A stretch of DNA of 64,000 nt from UBA5536 sp964592595 (GCA_964592595.1 CAZQFH010000002.1:1-64000); one strand, 5' to 3'. Shown: positions 25,031 through 34,859, counted from the stretch's first letter. A program made the numbers and translations. The notes: a model not told the origin generated them from the sequence alone.

Positions 25031-26365
25031 TTAACGCCGTCGCATCTGATTCATCATGCGCATCATTTTTTGTCCGCCACCACCAGTCATCATTCGCATC
25101 ATTTTAGATGTTTCGCTAAACTGTTTCACCAAGCGATTCACTTCAACAATACTGGTGCCGCTTCCCATCGCGATGCGTTTGCGGCGACTGCCATTAAGCA
25201 ATTTGGGATCTTCCCGCTCGGCTGGCGTCATGGAATAAATGATAGCTTCAATACCTTTGAAAGCATCATCCTCTATTTCGGTATCCTTCAAGGCTTTGCC
25301 CATTCCCGGAATCATGCCAGCCAAATCTTTGATGTTTCCCATCTTTTTGATCTGCTGTATCTGCTTTAGGAAGTCGTTGAAGTTGAACTCATTCTTAGCA
25401 ATTTTTCGTTGCAGTTTGCGGGCTTCTTCCGCATCAAACTGTTCCTGAGCCTTTTCGACGAGCGAAACGATATCACCCATACCCAGGATACGATCGGCCA
25501 TACGGCTGGGATAGAACACATCCAAGGCCTCCATTTTTTCGCCGATTCCCACAAACTTAATAGGCTTATCCACCACCGAACGAATACTCAAGGCTGCACC
25601 ACCTCGCGTATCGCCATCCAATTTGGTGAGTACCACACCATGAAAATCGAGCCGATCATTAAAGGCTTTGGCTGTATTTACGGCATCTTGTCCCGTCATG
25701 GAATCCACCACAAACAAAATCTCGTGCGGATCGACATTCTTTTTGATGGCCGCAATTTCATTCATCATCAGTTCATCAACAGCCAGACGACCAGCGGTAT
25801 CAATGATCACCACATTTTTGGCAGACTGCTTGGCATGGGCAATGGCTTTTTTGGCTATCCCAACCGGATCTTTACTGCCATCTTCGGTGAACACCTCAAC
25901 ACCAACCTGCTCGCCCAAAACTTTAAGCTGATCAATCGCCGCCGGACGATACACATCGCCTGCAACAAGCAACACCTGCCTGCCTTTCTTCGATTTCAGG
26001 TAATTGGCCAGCTTAGCCGAAAAAGTAGTTTTACCCGACCCTTGAAGTCCAGCGATTAATATGATGCTTGGATTTCCTTTGAGGTTGATTTCAGTTTGCT
26101 CGCCCCCCATAAGCTCGGCCAGTTCATCATGCACGATTTTCACCATCAACTGCCCAGGCGAAACAGCAGTTAGAATCTTTTGTCCCAGCGCTTTTTCCTT
26201 AACCGCAGTGGTAAAGTCTTTAGCAATCTTAAAACTCACGTCAGCATCAATAAGGGCTTTTCGCACCTCTTTGAGGGTTTCGGCAACATTGATTTCGGAA
26301 ATGTGCCCCTGCCCTTTAAGCATTTTGAACGAGCGTTCCAGTTTTTCACTCAGTCCTTCAAACAT
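25031..26365 (-). CDS. ffh: Signal recognition particle protein Ffh
   Basis: SRP54 homologue that binds 4.5S RNA and signal sequences during co-translational targeting. 444 residues. N domain 1-90; GTPase domain with Walker A GLQGSGKTTFSAKL, DTAGRL (G3), TKLDGDTRGGA (G4 and beyond); C-terminal methionine-rich M domain ending MMRMMTGGGGQKMMRMMNQMRRR-like. It is first in a five-gene minus-strand unit. A minus-strand -7 box TACTTTTG lies at 26416-26423, about 50 bases upstream; no clear -33 element is seen. Confidence 0.97.
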   Translation of the reverse strand: MFEGLSEKLERSFKMLKGQGHISEINVAETLKEVRKALIDADVSFKIAKDFTTAVKEKALGQKILTAVSPGQLMVKIVHDELAELMGGEQTEINLKGNPSIILIAGLQGSGKTTFSAKLANYLKSKKGRQVLLVAGDVYRPAAIDQLKVLGEQVGVEVFTEDGSKDPVGIAKKAIAHAKQSAKNVVIIDTAGRLAVDELMMNEIAAIKKNVDPHEILFVVDSMTGQDAVNTAKAFNDRLDFHGVVLTKLDGDTRGGAALSIRSVVDKPIKFVGIGEKMEALDVFYPSRMADRILGMGDIVSLVEKAQEQFDAEEARKLQRKIAKNEFNFNDFLKQIQQIKKMGNIKDLAGMIPGMGKALKDTEIEDDAFKGIEAIIYSMTPAEREDPKLLNGSRRKRIAMGSGTSIVEVNRLVKQFSETSKMMRMMTGGGGQKMMRMMNQMRRR

Positions 26366-26699
26366 AATTCATTATCAGTTTATGATGAATTCTTTAATAG
26401 CAATTTTTCAGGCTGCAAAAGTAGCAAAAATTCAGGAGGCTGCGAACAGTTACACAGAATAAAGCATATACCTAAAAATCACAGCTTTGATAAAAAATGA
26501 CAGGTGTATTTTCCACTCCATTGCTTCTAATAAAAAGACCCCCTTATTGACTTTCTCCAACAAGGGAAAACATGTAAAATCTTAGTAATAACCACCACAA
26601 TTTCAACTGAAATTATGCGTTATTAGAGTTAAATCAGGCAGTGAATGGCCATTAAATAGCCTATCTTTGCCCCCGATTTTTAACAAGTAATAAACCCTG
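26366..26699. other. Divergent intergenic region, 334 bases
   Basis: No gene is seen. It holds the ffh -7 box (minus strand, 26416-26423), an imperfect hairpin at 26541-26566 with one mismatch in its nine-base arms, and a plus-strand -7 box TATCTTTG at 26662-26669, which would place a transcription start near 26675 for the lipoprotein gene at 26700. Confidence 0.5.
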
Positions 26700-28175
26700 A
26701 TGAGGCAAATTCCTTTTGTAGCATTCATACTTTTTACAGCACTTGCTTTTAGCATTTTTTCCTGTCGCAAGCAGGATGAAATAAGCACTAATCCCGGTCT
26801 GAAGCTAAGCTTTTCGGCTGATTCGGTTGTTTTCGACACCGTATTTTCGAGCCTGGGATCTGCTACACGTCAGCTGATGATATACAATAATAATAACGAA
26901 CGTTTAAATATCAGTTCGATCAGGTTGGGCAATGCTGCTGCTTCCCCTTTTAGAATCAATGTAGATGGCAAACCCGGAACACAACTTTATGATATTGAAA
27001 TACCCGGAAACGACAGCTTGTTCGTTTTCCTAAGGGTAACCATCGACCCTGCCGACCAGCAAAATCCTTTTGTTATCGAAGACGATCTGGTTGTTGAAAC
27101 TAATGGCAACAGCCAGCAGGTGAAGCTTATTGCATGGGGACAAGACGCTGTTTACATTGTTGCTGATCAACTGATTAACAGTAGTTTTCCAATGTATAAA
27201 ATTGTTGCCGACAGCCTTGAAACGACTATTTGGACCGCCGAAAAACCTTATGTGGTTTACGGCTACGCGCTGATCGACAGTTATGGCACACTTCAGATTG
27301 AAGCCGGCACACAGGTGCATTTTCACGATAAATCCGGACTTTGGTCATTCAGCGAAGGCCAACTGATTGTGAACGGCACAGCAGAAGCACCAGTGCTTTT
27401 TAGGGGCGACAGGCTCGAAAGCAGCGAAGGACTTGACTACCGTAATGTGCCCGGACAATGGGATCGCATCTGGCTGATGGAAGCAAGAGCCGGAGCTGAT
27501 CATCAAATTTCGCATGCTATTATCCGCAATGGTTTCATTGGCATACAGGCAGAATCCTTCCTAAAACCAACGGAAGCAGCTTTAAGAATTGACAATACCA
27601 TTATCGAAAACCATACCGGTATTGGAATTTTTTCAAGGCTTTATGCCATTGAAGCCAAAAATCTGGCAGTTGCCAATTGCGGCACGTATGGCATGGCATT
27701 AACAGGCGGTGGTGATTATCGCTTTGTGCACACCACAATTGCTAACAACTGGAGCTTATCGGTCAGAAATAATCCCTCACTGTTTTTTAATAATTTTCTA
27801 TTGGATTCACTGGAAAATCCCATACAGGTGCCGTTCCAATTTGAGATGGGCAACAGCATCATTTATGGTGCCAACCGCGAAGAATTCAATTATGAATTTG
27901 TTGCAGGTGCTGATACAAATTATCTTTTCGAAAACTGTTTGATAAAAACAGAACGCAGATTGGCTGACTGGCCGGGCTTTGTAAACAGCATCGCTAACGA
28001 AAATCCTCTTTTCAAAGATTACGAAAACCTCAATTACAGACCCGACACCCTTTCGCCGGCAATTGGAAAAGGTAAAATTGAATTTGCCCAGGAAATACCT
28101 TTCGATCTTGACGGCATTTCGCGTACCGAACGCCCCGATTTAGGTGCCTATCAATTTGTACCAGCTAATCGTTAA
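26700..28175 (+). CDS. Lipoprotein with right-handed beta-helix region
   Basis: 491 residues. The signal peptide ends in a lipobox (AFSIFSCRKQD). The first 150 residues look like an Ig-like or PapD-type beta-sandwich (SADSVVFDTVFSSLGSATRQ, with NDSLFVFLRVTIDP). The second half has the rung-like pattern of a right-handed parallel beta-helix: IISHAIIRNGFIG-type, ALRIDNTIIENHTGIGIFSR, FVHTTIANNWS. It probably lies at the cell surface or in the periplasm. The small kinase gene starts 8 bases later. Confidence 0.82.
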   Translation: MRQIPFVAFILFTALAFSIFSCRKQDEISTNPGLKLSFSADSVVFDTVFSSLGSATRQLMIYNNNNERLNISSIRLGNAAASPFRINVDGKPGTQLYDIEIPGNDSLFVFLRVTIDPADQQNPFVIEDDLVVETNGNSQQVKLIAWGQDAVYIVADQLINSSFPMYKIVADSLETTIWTAEKPYVVYGYALIDSYGTLQIEAGTQVHFHDKSGLWSFSEGQLIVNGTAEAPVLFRGDRLESSEGLDYRNVPGQWDRIWLMEARAGADHQISHAIIRNGFIGIQAESFLKPTEAALRIDNTIIENHTGIGIFSRLYAIEAKNLAVANCGTYGMALTGGGDYRFVHTTIANNWSLSVRNNPSLFFNNFLLDSLENPIQVPFQFEMGNSIIYGANREEFNYEFVAGADTNYLFENCLIKTERRLADWPGFVNSIANENPLFKDYENLNYRPDTLSPAIGKGKIEFAQEIPFDLDGISRTERPDLGAYQFVPANR

Positions 28176-28183
28176 AACATCTA

Positions 28184-28687
28184 ATGGCTATGATTATCGG
28201 CATCGGAGGCCTTAGCAGAGCGGGAAAAACAACCTTGGCCGAATGGCTCAGGAAACAGTTTCCTTTCAAAAAAACACATATCCTTTGCCAGGACGAGTTT
28301 GTTTACACCACCGATCGTATTCCGCGAATCAAGGACAGGATCGACTGGGAACATCCGGATAGCATAGATCATGAAGGGTACAGAAAAAGTATCATTGCAG
28401 AAAGCAAATTGAATGATGTTGTTATTGCTGAAGGCCTATTAGTTTTTTATGATCGATTAACCAATAGTCTGTACGATAGCATGTTGATGGTTGAAATTGA
28501 TTACCAGACCTTTTTAAAAAGAAAAGATCATGACCACCGCTGGGGACACGAGCCCGATTGGTATGTGCAGCATATCTGGCACAGCTACCTGAAATATGGT
28601 CGCAGCCCTGAACCACACCGCACCTTAACCATTGATGGCACCAAAAACTTTCCGGTTAAAACGATTATGGATTTTATAGGCCAATAA
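28184..28687 (+). CDS. P-loop nucleoside kinase (uridine kinase / nicotinamide riboside kinase-like)
   Basis: 167 residues. The P-loop is GGLSRAGKTT; QDEFVYTTDRIP and DWEHPDSIDHEGY occupy the positions of the substrate-binding region in the uridine kinase/NRK superfamily, followed by VIAEGLLVFYD (Walker B region) and RWGHEPDWYVQHIWHSYLKY (lid). The lid resembles nicotinamide riboside kinases, so NR phosphorylation is plausible; uridine or another nucleoside cannot be ruled out. It lies between the beta-helix lipoprotein and an HD protein, spaced 8 and 11 bases, so the three are likely one operon. Confidence 0.75.
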   Translation: MAMIIGIGGLSRAGKTTLAEWLRKQFPFKKTHILCQDEFVYTTDRIPRIKDRIDWEHPDSIDHEGYRKSIIAESKLNDVVIAEGLLVFYDRLTNSLYDSMLMVEIDYQTFLKRKDHDHRWGHEPDWYVQHIWHSYLKYGRSPEPHRTLTIDGTKNFPVKTIMDFIGQ

Positions 28688-28698
28688 CACTTTTAAAC

Positions 28699-29349
28699 AT
28701 GAATTCTGAACTGATAGCGCAAACCAAAAATTTTGTACAACAAAAATTAGCCGGTGCCGAAAGCGGACACGACTGGCTGCATATCGAACGTGTTTATCAA
28801 AATGCTTTACAGTTGATCGAAAGCCATCCATGTGACCAAACAGTGGTGTTGATTGCTGTTTTGATTCATGACCTGCACGATACCAAATTTCAGGCCGGAA
28901 AAGAGGAGGAGATTTTGAATGAAATCATCAACTTTTTGAAAAATACCGGACTGGACAGCGATCGTATTGAGCATATTACCAAAATAATCAATGGCATTTC
29001 GTTCAGACATAGTTTTGACAACCAAAAACCGAAGTCGGTTGAGTTTAAAATCGTGCAGGATGCCGACAGACTGGATGCTATTGGTGCTATTGGTATTGCC
29101 AGGGCTTTCAGTTATGGTGGCTTCAAGCAACGCCCGTTTTATGACGACAACCTACCCTTGATGCAGCATGAAAGCAGTGAATCCTATCAAAAAAGCAATG
29201 CTGCAACCATCAATCATTTTTATGAAAAGCTATTGCTGCTCAAAGACCAGATGAATACTGAAAAAGCTAAAGCAATTACGGAGAAAAGACATCAGTTTAT
29301 GCTTGATTTTCTGACGCAGTTCGAAGCTGAAAGAACAGGTAAATCATGA
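28699..29349 (+). CDS. HD-domain metal-dependent phosphohydrolase (YedJ-like)
   Basis: 216 residues. The HD superfamily metal site is HDWLHIERV (His-Asp), LIHDLHD (HD pair) and a later Asp in DADRLDAIGAIGIARAFSYGG. This is the signature of the YedJ/PF01966 small phosphohydrolases. A nucleotide or nucleoside phosphate substrate is suggested by the kinase gene 11 bases upstream, but this is inference. The frame ends at the convergent M23 peptidase gene. Confidence 0.87.
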   Translation: MNSELIAQTKNFVQQKLAGAESGHDWLHIERVYQNALQLIESHPCDQTVVLIAVLIHDLHDTKFQAGKEEEILNEIINFLKNTGLDSDRIEHITKIINGISFRHSFDNQKPKSVEFKIVQDADRLDAIGAIGIARAFSYGGFKQRPFYDDNLPLMQHESSESYQKSNAATINHFYEKLLLLKDQMNTEKAKAITEKRHQFMLDFLTQFEAERTGKS

Positions 29350-31038
29350 TTAATTTAACAGCTTTACTTCTTTAACTGTCTGGTTACCCACCTGATCAGC
29401 AACCTCAATTCTAAAGTTGTTTTCACCCTTTTTAAAGCGCTCATCAACCTTGTAAATCAGCAAATCATTTTTGGCGTCAAATTCCATCAACAGCCATTCT
29501 CCATTAAGTGTAGCAGTGTAGGAATCGACACCAGTCTCCTCATCTTCAATCCTGATTTTTAGAACTTTTAACCCGGAAACAGATTTCGGCTGACCAAAAT
29601 TCACCAAACTTACCTTGGGTTTAATTGTATCTGCCAGCACAGTGAAACGGCCCATTATACGAGGTTCGGCAGTAAGAAATCCTTTGTCCAATTTGGTTTT
29701 CACTGCTGAAGTCTCATTTTTTTCATCCAGATAAGCTATGTATAATTTTTCGGGCTGCTTGAAATCAGGAGGCTTAACAGCCAATTTATAGGCTTTATGC
29801 ACAGGGATTGTAAGATCACCAAGCTGAAAAATTTCTTTTCCGGTAGTGTTGTCCTTTTCGCTGGATACCACCAGGTATTCATGCTTGTAAAAAGCATCAT
29901 TTGGAATATCCAATTTGAAATTCTCGCTCTCCAAACTAAAGGAATTACCAGCTTTTACAAGAATTCCGGATGGCATAGCTTTTTTTAAAGAAGTATCCGG
30001 CTCAACCCCAATCATTGTAAAAGGCAAAAGCGAACGGTTTTTATGAAAATCCAAAACCTCAAACTTGAGTTGGATTGTATCTCCTGCTTTTAGTTGGACA
30101 ATTCCATTACTTTTTTCATAAAGTCTGAGCTTATTAAAAGGATCGGCAGCTGTTTTGACCAGGCGCTTTTTATTTGTTTGATAATGGGCATAATCAACAT
30201 AACTGTTGATGTAGCGCGTTTCGTTAAAGGAAAAACGGTCAGCGATAACCTCAAACAAAACCGTAGAATCCCGCAAAAGCCGAATGCTGTAAACGCCATT
30301 TTTATTAGGTGTATCATTATGCTGATCAATTACAGCAATCCCAAATGCAAAACTTCCAAAAGCTTTAATAGGTTGATTATCTGCAACCCTATGCTGCTCG
30401 CCCCAACCTTGCACTGGCAAATAAAGCGATTCAAATTTTTGCTCAACAACAGAGGTATCATCCAGCGGATAAACAGCAAAATGACTGATTGCCGGGCGGA
30501 TATAATCTTTCATTTGCATTCCGAAATACAAGGGATTCATAGGTTCTTGGGTAGCTGCATCCCGGATCTCGAAATGGAGATGAGGCCCACCTGATGAGCC
30601 ACTGTTTCCGGACAAACCCAATTGTTGACCGGCCTTTAATTGAAACTGATCAGCCTTGAGGTAAAGATTCACAGCGAAAGATTTTTGCCGGTATTGTTCT
30701 TGTTTAACATAAGCTTCAATTTCAGGACTAAAGCCCTGTAGATGCCCATAAACAGAGGTATATCCTTCCGGATGATTCACATAAATGGCCTTGCCAAAAC
30801 CAAAAGGAGAAACAGCAATCCGGCTTACATAACCATCTCCGATAGCAAAAACCGGTTTCCCTTCAACACCCTGGGTTCTGATATCAATACCCGAATGGAA
30901 ATGATTGCTGCGTAATTCCGCAAAAGTCCCTGAAAGATAGAGCGGTATGTTTAGCGGAGGCTGATATTTCGGATACTGCTGCTGGGAATAGGACACAAGT
31001 GATCCCAAGACAAAAAAAGACAATAAAAGTTGTTTCAT
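29350..31038 (-). CDS. M23 zinc endopeptidase with beta-sandwich C-terminus
   Basis: 562 residues with a signal peptide (LLLSFFVLGSLVSYSQQ). The M23 domain shows zinc ligands in HFHSGIDIRT and HLHFEIRDA, and GLSGNSGSSGGPHLHF as the characteristic active-site segment. The long C-terminal part is beta-rich with Ig-like stretches. Such enzymes cleave peptidoglycan cross-links or act as envelope regulators. The start codon shares a base with the stop of the HAD gene upstream (TAATG), so they are co-translated. Convergent with the HD gene. Confidence 0.9.
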   Translation of the reverse strand: MKQLLLSFFVLGSLVSYSQQQYPKYQPPLNIPLYLSGTFAELRSNHFHSGIDIRTQGVEGKPVFAIGDGYVSRIAVSPFGFGKAIYVNHPEGYTSVYGHLQGFSPEIEAYVKQEQYRQKSFAVNLYLKADQFQLKAGQQLGLSGNSGSSGGPHLHFEIRDAATQEPMNPLYFGMQMKDYIRPAISHFAVYPLDDTSVVEQKFESLYLPVQGWGEQHRVADNQPIKAFGSFAFGIAVIDQHNDTPNKNGVYSIRLLRDSTVLFEVIADRFSFNETRYINSYVDYAHYQTNKKRLVKTAADPFNKLRLYEKSNGIVQLKAGDTIQLKFEVLDFHKNRSLLPFTMIGVEPDTSLKKAMPSGILVKAGNSFSLESENFKLDIPNDAFYKHEYLVVSSEKDNTTGKEIFQLGDLTIPVHKAYKLAVKPPDFKQPEKLYIAYLDEKNETSAVKTKLDKGFLTAEPRIMGRFTVLADTIKPKVSLVNFGQPKSVSGLKVLKIRIEDEETGVDSYTATLNGEWLLMEFDAKNDLLIYKVDERFKKGENNFRIEVADQVGNQTVKEVKLLN

Positions 31039-31514
31039 TAGAAAATTTCAAGAAGTTGTTTCATGCTTTGTATGATGTAATTCGCATCCGGAAAATCGCC
31101 TTGCAAATTACTTTCATTAAAAAAAACGGTTGTTAGCCCTGCCTGTTTAGCTCCTACGATATCTTTTTCATAAAGATTGCCAATCATAACAGAAGATTCT
31201 ACCTGAGCACCACTCTTGTGCATCACCGCTTCAAAAAATCGTGGATCAGGCTTGGCATATCCCAACTCTTTTCGGGAATAAAAATGATGGAAATACCGAT
31301 CAGCGCCAACTCTGGCCAATGCTTTTTTCATCTCATTAACATCAGAGTGGCTGGCACTTGTAGCAATAATACAGTTATATTTTTTTGAGAGCGTTTTAAG
31401 GCTTTCTTCAGCGCCGGGAATCCATGCCACCTGAGTCCATGCTGACATGGGGCCAGCTTCATCAAAATCGCGCATGATCGTATCACCCCAATCGAAAATC
31501 AATGTTTTTATCAT
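31038..31514 (-). CDS. HAD-superfamily hydrolase
   Basis: 158 residues. Motif I is FDWGDTIMRDFD (nucleophile Asp 8 or so, with Trp in place of the common hydrophobic), motif II is IIATSASHSD, and motif III/IV is KPDPRFFEAVM and MIGNLYEKDIVGAK. The family covers phosphatases and phosphoglucomutase-like enzymes; the substrate cannot be told. Two divergent -7 boxes lie in the region between it and the next plus-strand gene: TATTTTTG on the minus strand at 31532-31539 and on the plus strand at 31567-31574. Confidence 0.87.
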   Translation of the reverse strand: MIKTLIFDWGDTIMRDFDEAGPMSAWTQVAWIPGAEESLKTLSKKYNCIIATSASHSDVNEMKKALARVGADRYFHHFYSRKELGYAKPDPRFFEAVMHKSGAQVESSVMIGNLYEKDIVGAKQAGLTTVFFNESNLQGDFPDANYIIQSMKQLLEIF

Positions 31515-31651
31515 TTAATAAGCAGTTTGGGCAAAAATACCAAAAAGCACTTTACTTTAATTTTCGTATTTTTGCAAGCTGGTTTCTGCAAGAAAATTTG
31601 ACAGAAATCAACATTTCAAGTGAAGAAAATTTTCTGCAAATTTATCTGTTT

Positions 31652-32002
31652 ATGAAGGCAAACCAATTAATTTTTTTATTGTCGATTTTGTCGGTTATGC
31701 TTTTAATCATGGCATGTAATAAGGAAGAAACCAAAGATGATCCTTACCCGCCATTTATCGTTTTGAAGGGCACAAATCCGGCCTGGTCGCCGCTGGGAGA
31801 ACCTTATGAAGACGCCGGAGCCGAAGCTTACGATATCACAGCAAGCCGCGATACCATTAATATCAGTGCAAGAATGCAGGTAAACTCAAACGTCAATGAG
31901 GATGAAATTGGCTCTTATCGCGTAACTTTTAACGTTACGGACGAAGCCGGTAATCAGGCAGAAGAAATACAGCGTGTGGTTTATATCAATATTTACAAAT
32001 GA
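31652..32002 (+). CDS. Lipoprotein with DUF5011/Ig-like domain
   Basis: 116 residues from ATG 31652 (MKANQLIFLLSILSVMLLIMAC); the lipobox cysteine is in LLIMACNKEE. The mature part is one Ig-like domain of the DUF5011 type (LKGTNPAWSPLGEPYEDAGA, then VNEDEIGSYRVTFNVTDEAGN). DUF5011 domains are found in surface proteins and toxin-like proteins; here it is the whole mature chain. Its stop overlaps the start of the next gene by 4 bases (ATGA), which ties it to the membrane synthase gene. Confidence 0.8.
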   Translation: MKANQLIFLLSILSVMLLIMACNKEETKDDPYPPFIVLKGTNPAWSPLGEPYEDAGAEAYDITASRDTINISARMQVNSNVNEDEIGSYRVTFNVTDEAGNQAEEIQRVVYINIYK

Positions 32003-33930
32003 GATTTTACTTCCCAATGGTTAGGCGCATTTCGTTGCCATTGCTGCTGCTCTTTAGGTTGGCAGTTGTGATGGTTTTATTAAGCCTGAGTCGTTGGGTG
32101 TTTTACGTTTTCAACATCAACAGCTTTGGCTACCTGACATTTACCGAACTGATGCCGCTTATGATTGCCGGATTACGTTTTGATCTGGCAGCAGCTACAT
32201 TTATTAATATACTGTATATCATTTTACTATCTGTTCCAACCCCCATAAAATATCATCCGGTATGGCAAAAAATCGCTAATCAGTTTTTTATTTGGACAAA
32301 CGCACTGGCAATCGGGCTCAACCTTATCGATACTATTTATTTTCATTTTATTGCCAAACGAACCACTTCTGAGCTATTCCAATTTTTGGGCAACCCAAAC
32401 GAAAACATCCTGCTTTTGCTGTGGCAATTCCTTACGGATTACTGGTATATGTGGGTTATTTGGATACTATTTATCTGGTTTTTAGTCAAATCAACACGTT
32501 TTTTTATTCCGCAATCACCAGCTGCGATTCGCACACGCATCTGGTATGCACTTCAGTCTGTGTTTTTTATTTTGGCTATAGCATTTATTATTATTGCCGG
32601 TCGTGGCGGATTTCAACTAAAACCTATCAGCCTGGTTACTGCCGGAAACTACGCCAGCACACAGCAAATCCCTTTGGTTTTGAACACACCTTTTTCAGTT
32701 CTAAAAACCCTGAATAAACCAGCTTTGCGCTACCGACATGATTTCTCAGAACAAAAAGTGAACCAGCTCTACACCCCTGTACAAAAAGTGGAGCAACCCG
32801 TATGGTTTCACAACAAAGGCAAACAGCCGAATTTTGTGATACTGATTCTGGAAAGTTTTGGACAGGAATTCGTCAATTATTACAACTCGCGTGAGCAAAG
32901 CCTTACTCCTTTTTTAGATAGTTTACTAAACCAAAGTATCACATTTGATGGTCAGGCAAATGGAAAACGCTCGATAGAAGCCCTCCCGGCGATTTTAGCC
33001 GGCATTCCATCGCTGATGCAGATTGATTATCCCTCCTCGGCTTATGCCGCCAATACTGTTGAAGGTGCAGGAAATTTGCTACAGCAAAAAGGATATCATA
33101 CAGCCTTTTTTCACGGAGGTAATAATGGCACCATGAATTTTGATGCCACAGCAAAAGCTTCAGGTTTCAGCCACTATTATGGCCGTGATGAATATGGCAA
33201 CGACGAAGATTTTGATGGCAGATGGGGAATATTCGACAAGCCTTTCCTGCAATTTGCCTATGAACAGATGAACAGTTTTCCAAAACCTTTTGCTGCGGCA
33301 GTGTTCACTATTTCGTCCCATCATCCCTATACCCTGCCGGATGATTTCCAATTGCCTGATAAAAATGATTTCAGTCCTTTTGAAAATACGGTACGCTATA
33401 CAGATCATGCACTTAAAAGTTTTTTCGATAAAGCGAAAAAAACAGATTGGTTTGATCAAACTGTTTTTATCATCACTGCCGATCATACCCATCCCGGTCC
33501 TCAATCAGATTTCTACCGCAATGAAATAGGTATGTATGCCATCCCGATTTCTTTTTACAGCCAGATGTTCGACAGTGTTTACAGGTCAAAACGCATCATG
33601 CAGCAAACGGATATTATGCCTTCAATGATGGCCCTGGCAAAAGTGAATCGACCTTTCGTTGCTTTTGGCAACAACCCATTCGATAAAAAACTTGAACCCT
33701 GGCACATTAGTTTTATCAACCAGGTTTATCAGTTTCGGAACGATAATTATTTGCTTCAATACGACGGCACAAAATCTGTTGGGTTTTACGAAATACAGCA
33801 CGACTCTATGCTACATCACAATTTAATTGAGACGCAATCAAATTTACTATTGCAACAAGAAGAAAAACTCAGGGCAATGCTACAGCAATACAATAACAGG
33901 ATGATATCCAATAATTTAACAACTGAATGA
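31999..33930 (+). CDS. LTA-synthase-family membrane sulfatase-like protein
   Basis: 643 residues. Five membrane helices lie in about 1-215; the extracytoplasmic sulfatase-like domain begins with ILILESFGQEFVNYYN and has the nucleophile region SLTPFLDS ... NGKRSIEALPA, where Ser stands where LtaS has Thr. FFHGGNNGTMNFD, GIFDKPF and TADHTHPG supply metal ligands. Such enzymes transfer phosphoglycerol or phosphoethanolamine to envelope glycans. In this operon a lipid kinase follows, overlapping by 4 bases, consistent with recycling of the diacylglycerol released by the reaction. Confidence 0.85.
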   Translation: MRFYFPMVRRISLPLLLLFRLAVVMVLLSLSRWVFYVFNINSFGYLTFTELMPLMIAGLRFDLAAATFINILYIILLSVPTPIKYHPVWQKIANQFFIWTNALAIGLNLIDTIYFHFIAKRTTSELFQFLGNPNENILLLLWQFLTDYWYMWVIWILFIWFLVKSTRFFIPQSPAAIRTRIWYALQSVFFILAIAFIIIAGRGGFQLKPISLVTAGNYASTQQIPLVLNTPFSVLKTLNKPALRYRHDFSEQKVNQLYTPVQKVEQPVWFHNKGKQPNFVILILESFGQEFVNYYNSREQSLTPFLDSLLNQSITFDGQANGKRSIEALPAILAGIPSLMQIDYPSSAYAANTVEGAGNLLQQKGYHTAFFHGGNNGTMNFDATAKASGFSHYYGRDEYGNDEDFDGRWGIFDKPFLQFAYEQMNSFPKPFAAAVFTISSHHPYTLPDDFQLPDKNDFSPFENTVRYTDHALKSFFDKAKKTDWFDQTVFIITADHTHPGPQSDFYRNEIGMYAIPISFYSQMFDSVYRSKRIMQQTDIMPSMMALAKVNRPFVAFGNNPFDKKLEPWHISFINQVYQFRNDNYLLQYDGTKSVGFYEIQHDSMLHHNLIETQSNLLLQQEEKLRAMLQQYNNRMISNNLTTE

Positions 33931-34859
33931 AAAAGGCCAGACTGCTGTTTATTGTAAATCCGATTTCGGGCAACACCCAAAAAGAGAGTTTTCCTGATTT
34001 TGTAAAAGAAGTAATCGATACCAAACGATTCGATTATCAGATAAGCTTTACGGAAGGCCCCAGACATGCCTCTGAATTAAGCCGGCAGGCAGTTGTTGAC
34101 AAGTATGATATTGTTGTTGCGGTTGGTGGAGATGGCACCATTAACGAAGTGGCACGCTGCCTGATCAATACCGATACAAAACTTGGCATTATTCCAAGTG
34201 GTTCGGGAAACGGACTGGCTCGACACCTGAATATCCCACTTAGTTTCGAAGGTGCTCTTAAGCTTATCAACAAAGGTTTGAGCAGCAAAATTGACACAGC
34301 AACAATTAACAACGAGGTTTTTATCAGTATTGCCGGTGTAGGATTCGACGCCTTGGTAGCCAAGCTTTTTGCTAAGGATGCAGGTCGTGGATTTTTTACC
34401 TACTTCAAAATTGTAGCTGCAAAATTTCAGCATTACAGACCAAAAAGTTACCAACTAATACTCGAAAACGGAGACCGGATTAAAACCCGTGCTTTTTTTA
34501 TAGCCTTTGCCAATTCAAATCAGTTTGGCTACAACACTACTATCGCGCCACAAGCAGAGCTGAATGACGGCCTGCTGGATGTTTGTATTGTGCAAAAGCC
34601 CACCATTTTTGAAATGCCTGCGATTATAAACTTGCTTTTGCTCAAGATGATACATAAATCACGTTATGTACAAGTTTTTAAAACTTCTGAACTCATCGTA
34701 AAACGCAAAAAAAACAGGGTAATCAATTTGGATGGCGAACCCATAAAACTGAAAAAGAACTTACATATCAAGGTAAATCCACTTAGTTTGAATGTTATAA
34801 TACCACGAGCAGATGAAGAAAAGAAGCACCGAACAACTGGTTTATTCTACCAATCCTGA
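33927..34859 (+). CDS. Diacylglycerol/lipid kinase (YegS/DagK type)
   Basis: 310 residues. The family motifs are NPISGN, VVAVGGDGTINEVARCL, GSGNGLARHL and NLDGEPIKLKKN-like C-terminus with the usual LDGE. It phosphorylates a lipid such as diacylglycerol in the inner membrane's cytoplasmic leaflet. The start overlaps the LTA-synthase gene by 4 bases (ATGA), and the next gene starts within its last 47 bases. Recycling of diacylglycerol made by the upstream synthase is a reasonable inference. Confidence 0.9.
   Translation: MKKARLLFIVNPISGNTQKESFPDFVKEVIDTKRFDYQISFTEGPRHASELSRQAVVDKYDIVVAVGGDGTINEVARCLINTDTKLGIIPSGSGNGLARHLNIPLSFEGALKLINKGLSSKIDTATINNEVFISIAGVGFDALVAKLFAKDAGRGFFTYFKIVAAKFQHYRPKSYQLILENGDRIKTRAFFIAFANSNQFGYNTTIAPQAELNDGLLDVCIVQKPTIFEMPAIINLLLLKMIHKSRYVQVFKTSELIVKRKKNRVINLDGEPIKLKKNLHIKVNPLSLNVIIPRADEEKKHRTTGLFYQS

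Noticed and set aside
25409..26059. Open frame of 216 codons on the plus strand
   Set aside because: It is antisense to ffh, whose GTPase motifs are unmistakable.
26541..26566. Possible terminator or operator hairpin
   Set aside because: The nine-base arms contain a mismatch, there is no T-run, and neither neighbouring gene ends there.
30094..30594. Open frame of 166 codons on the plus strand
   Set aside because: It lies antisense within the M23 peptidase gene.
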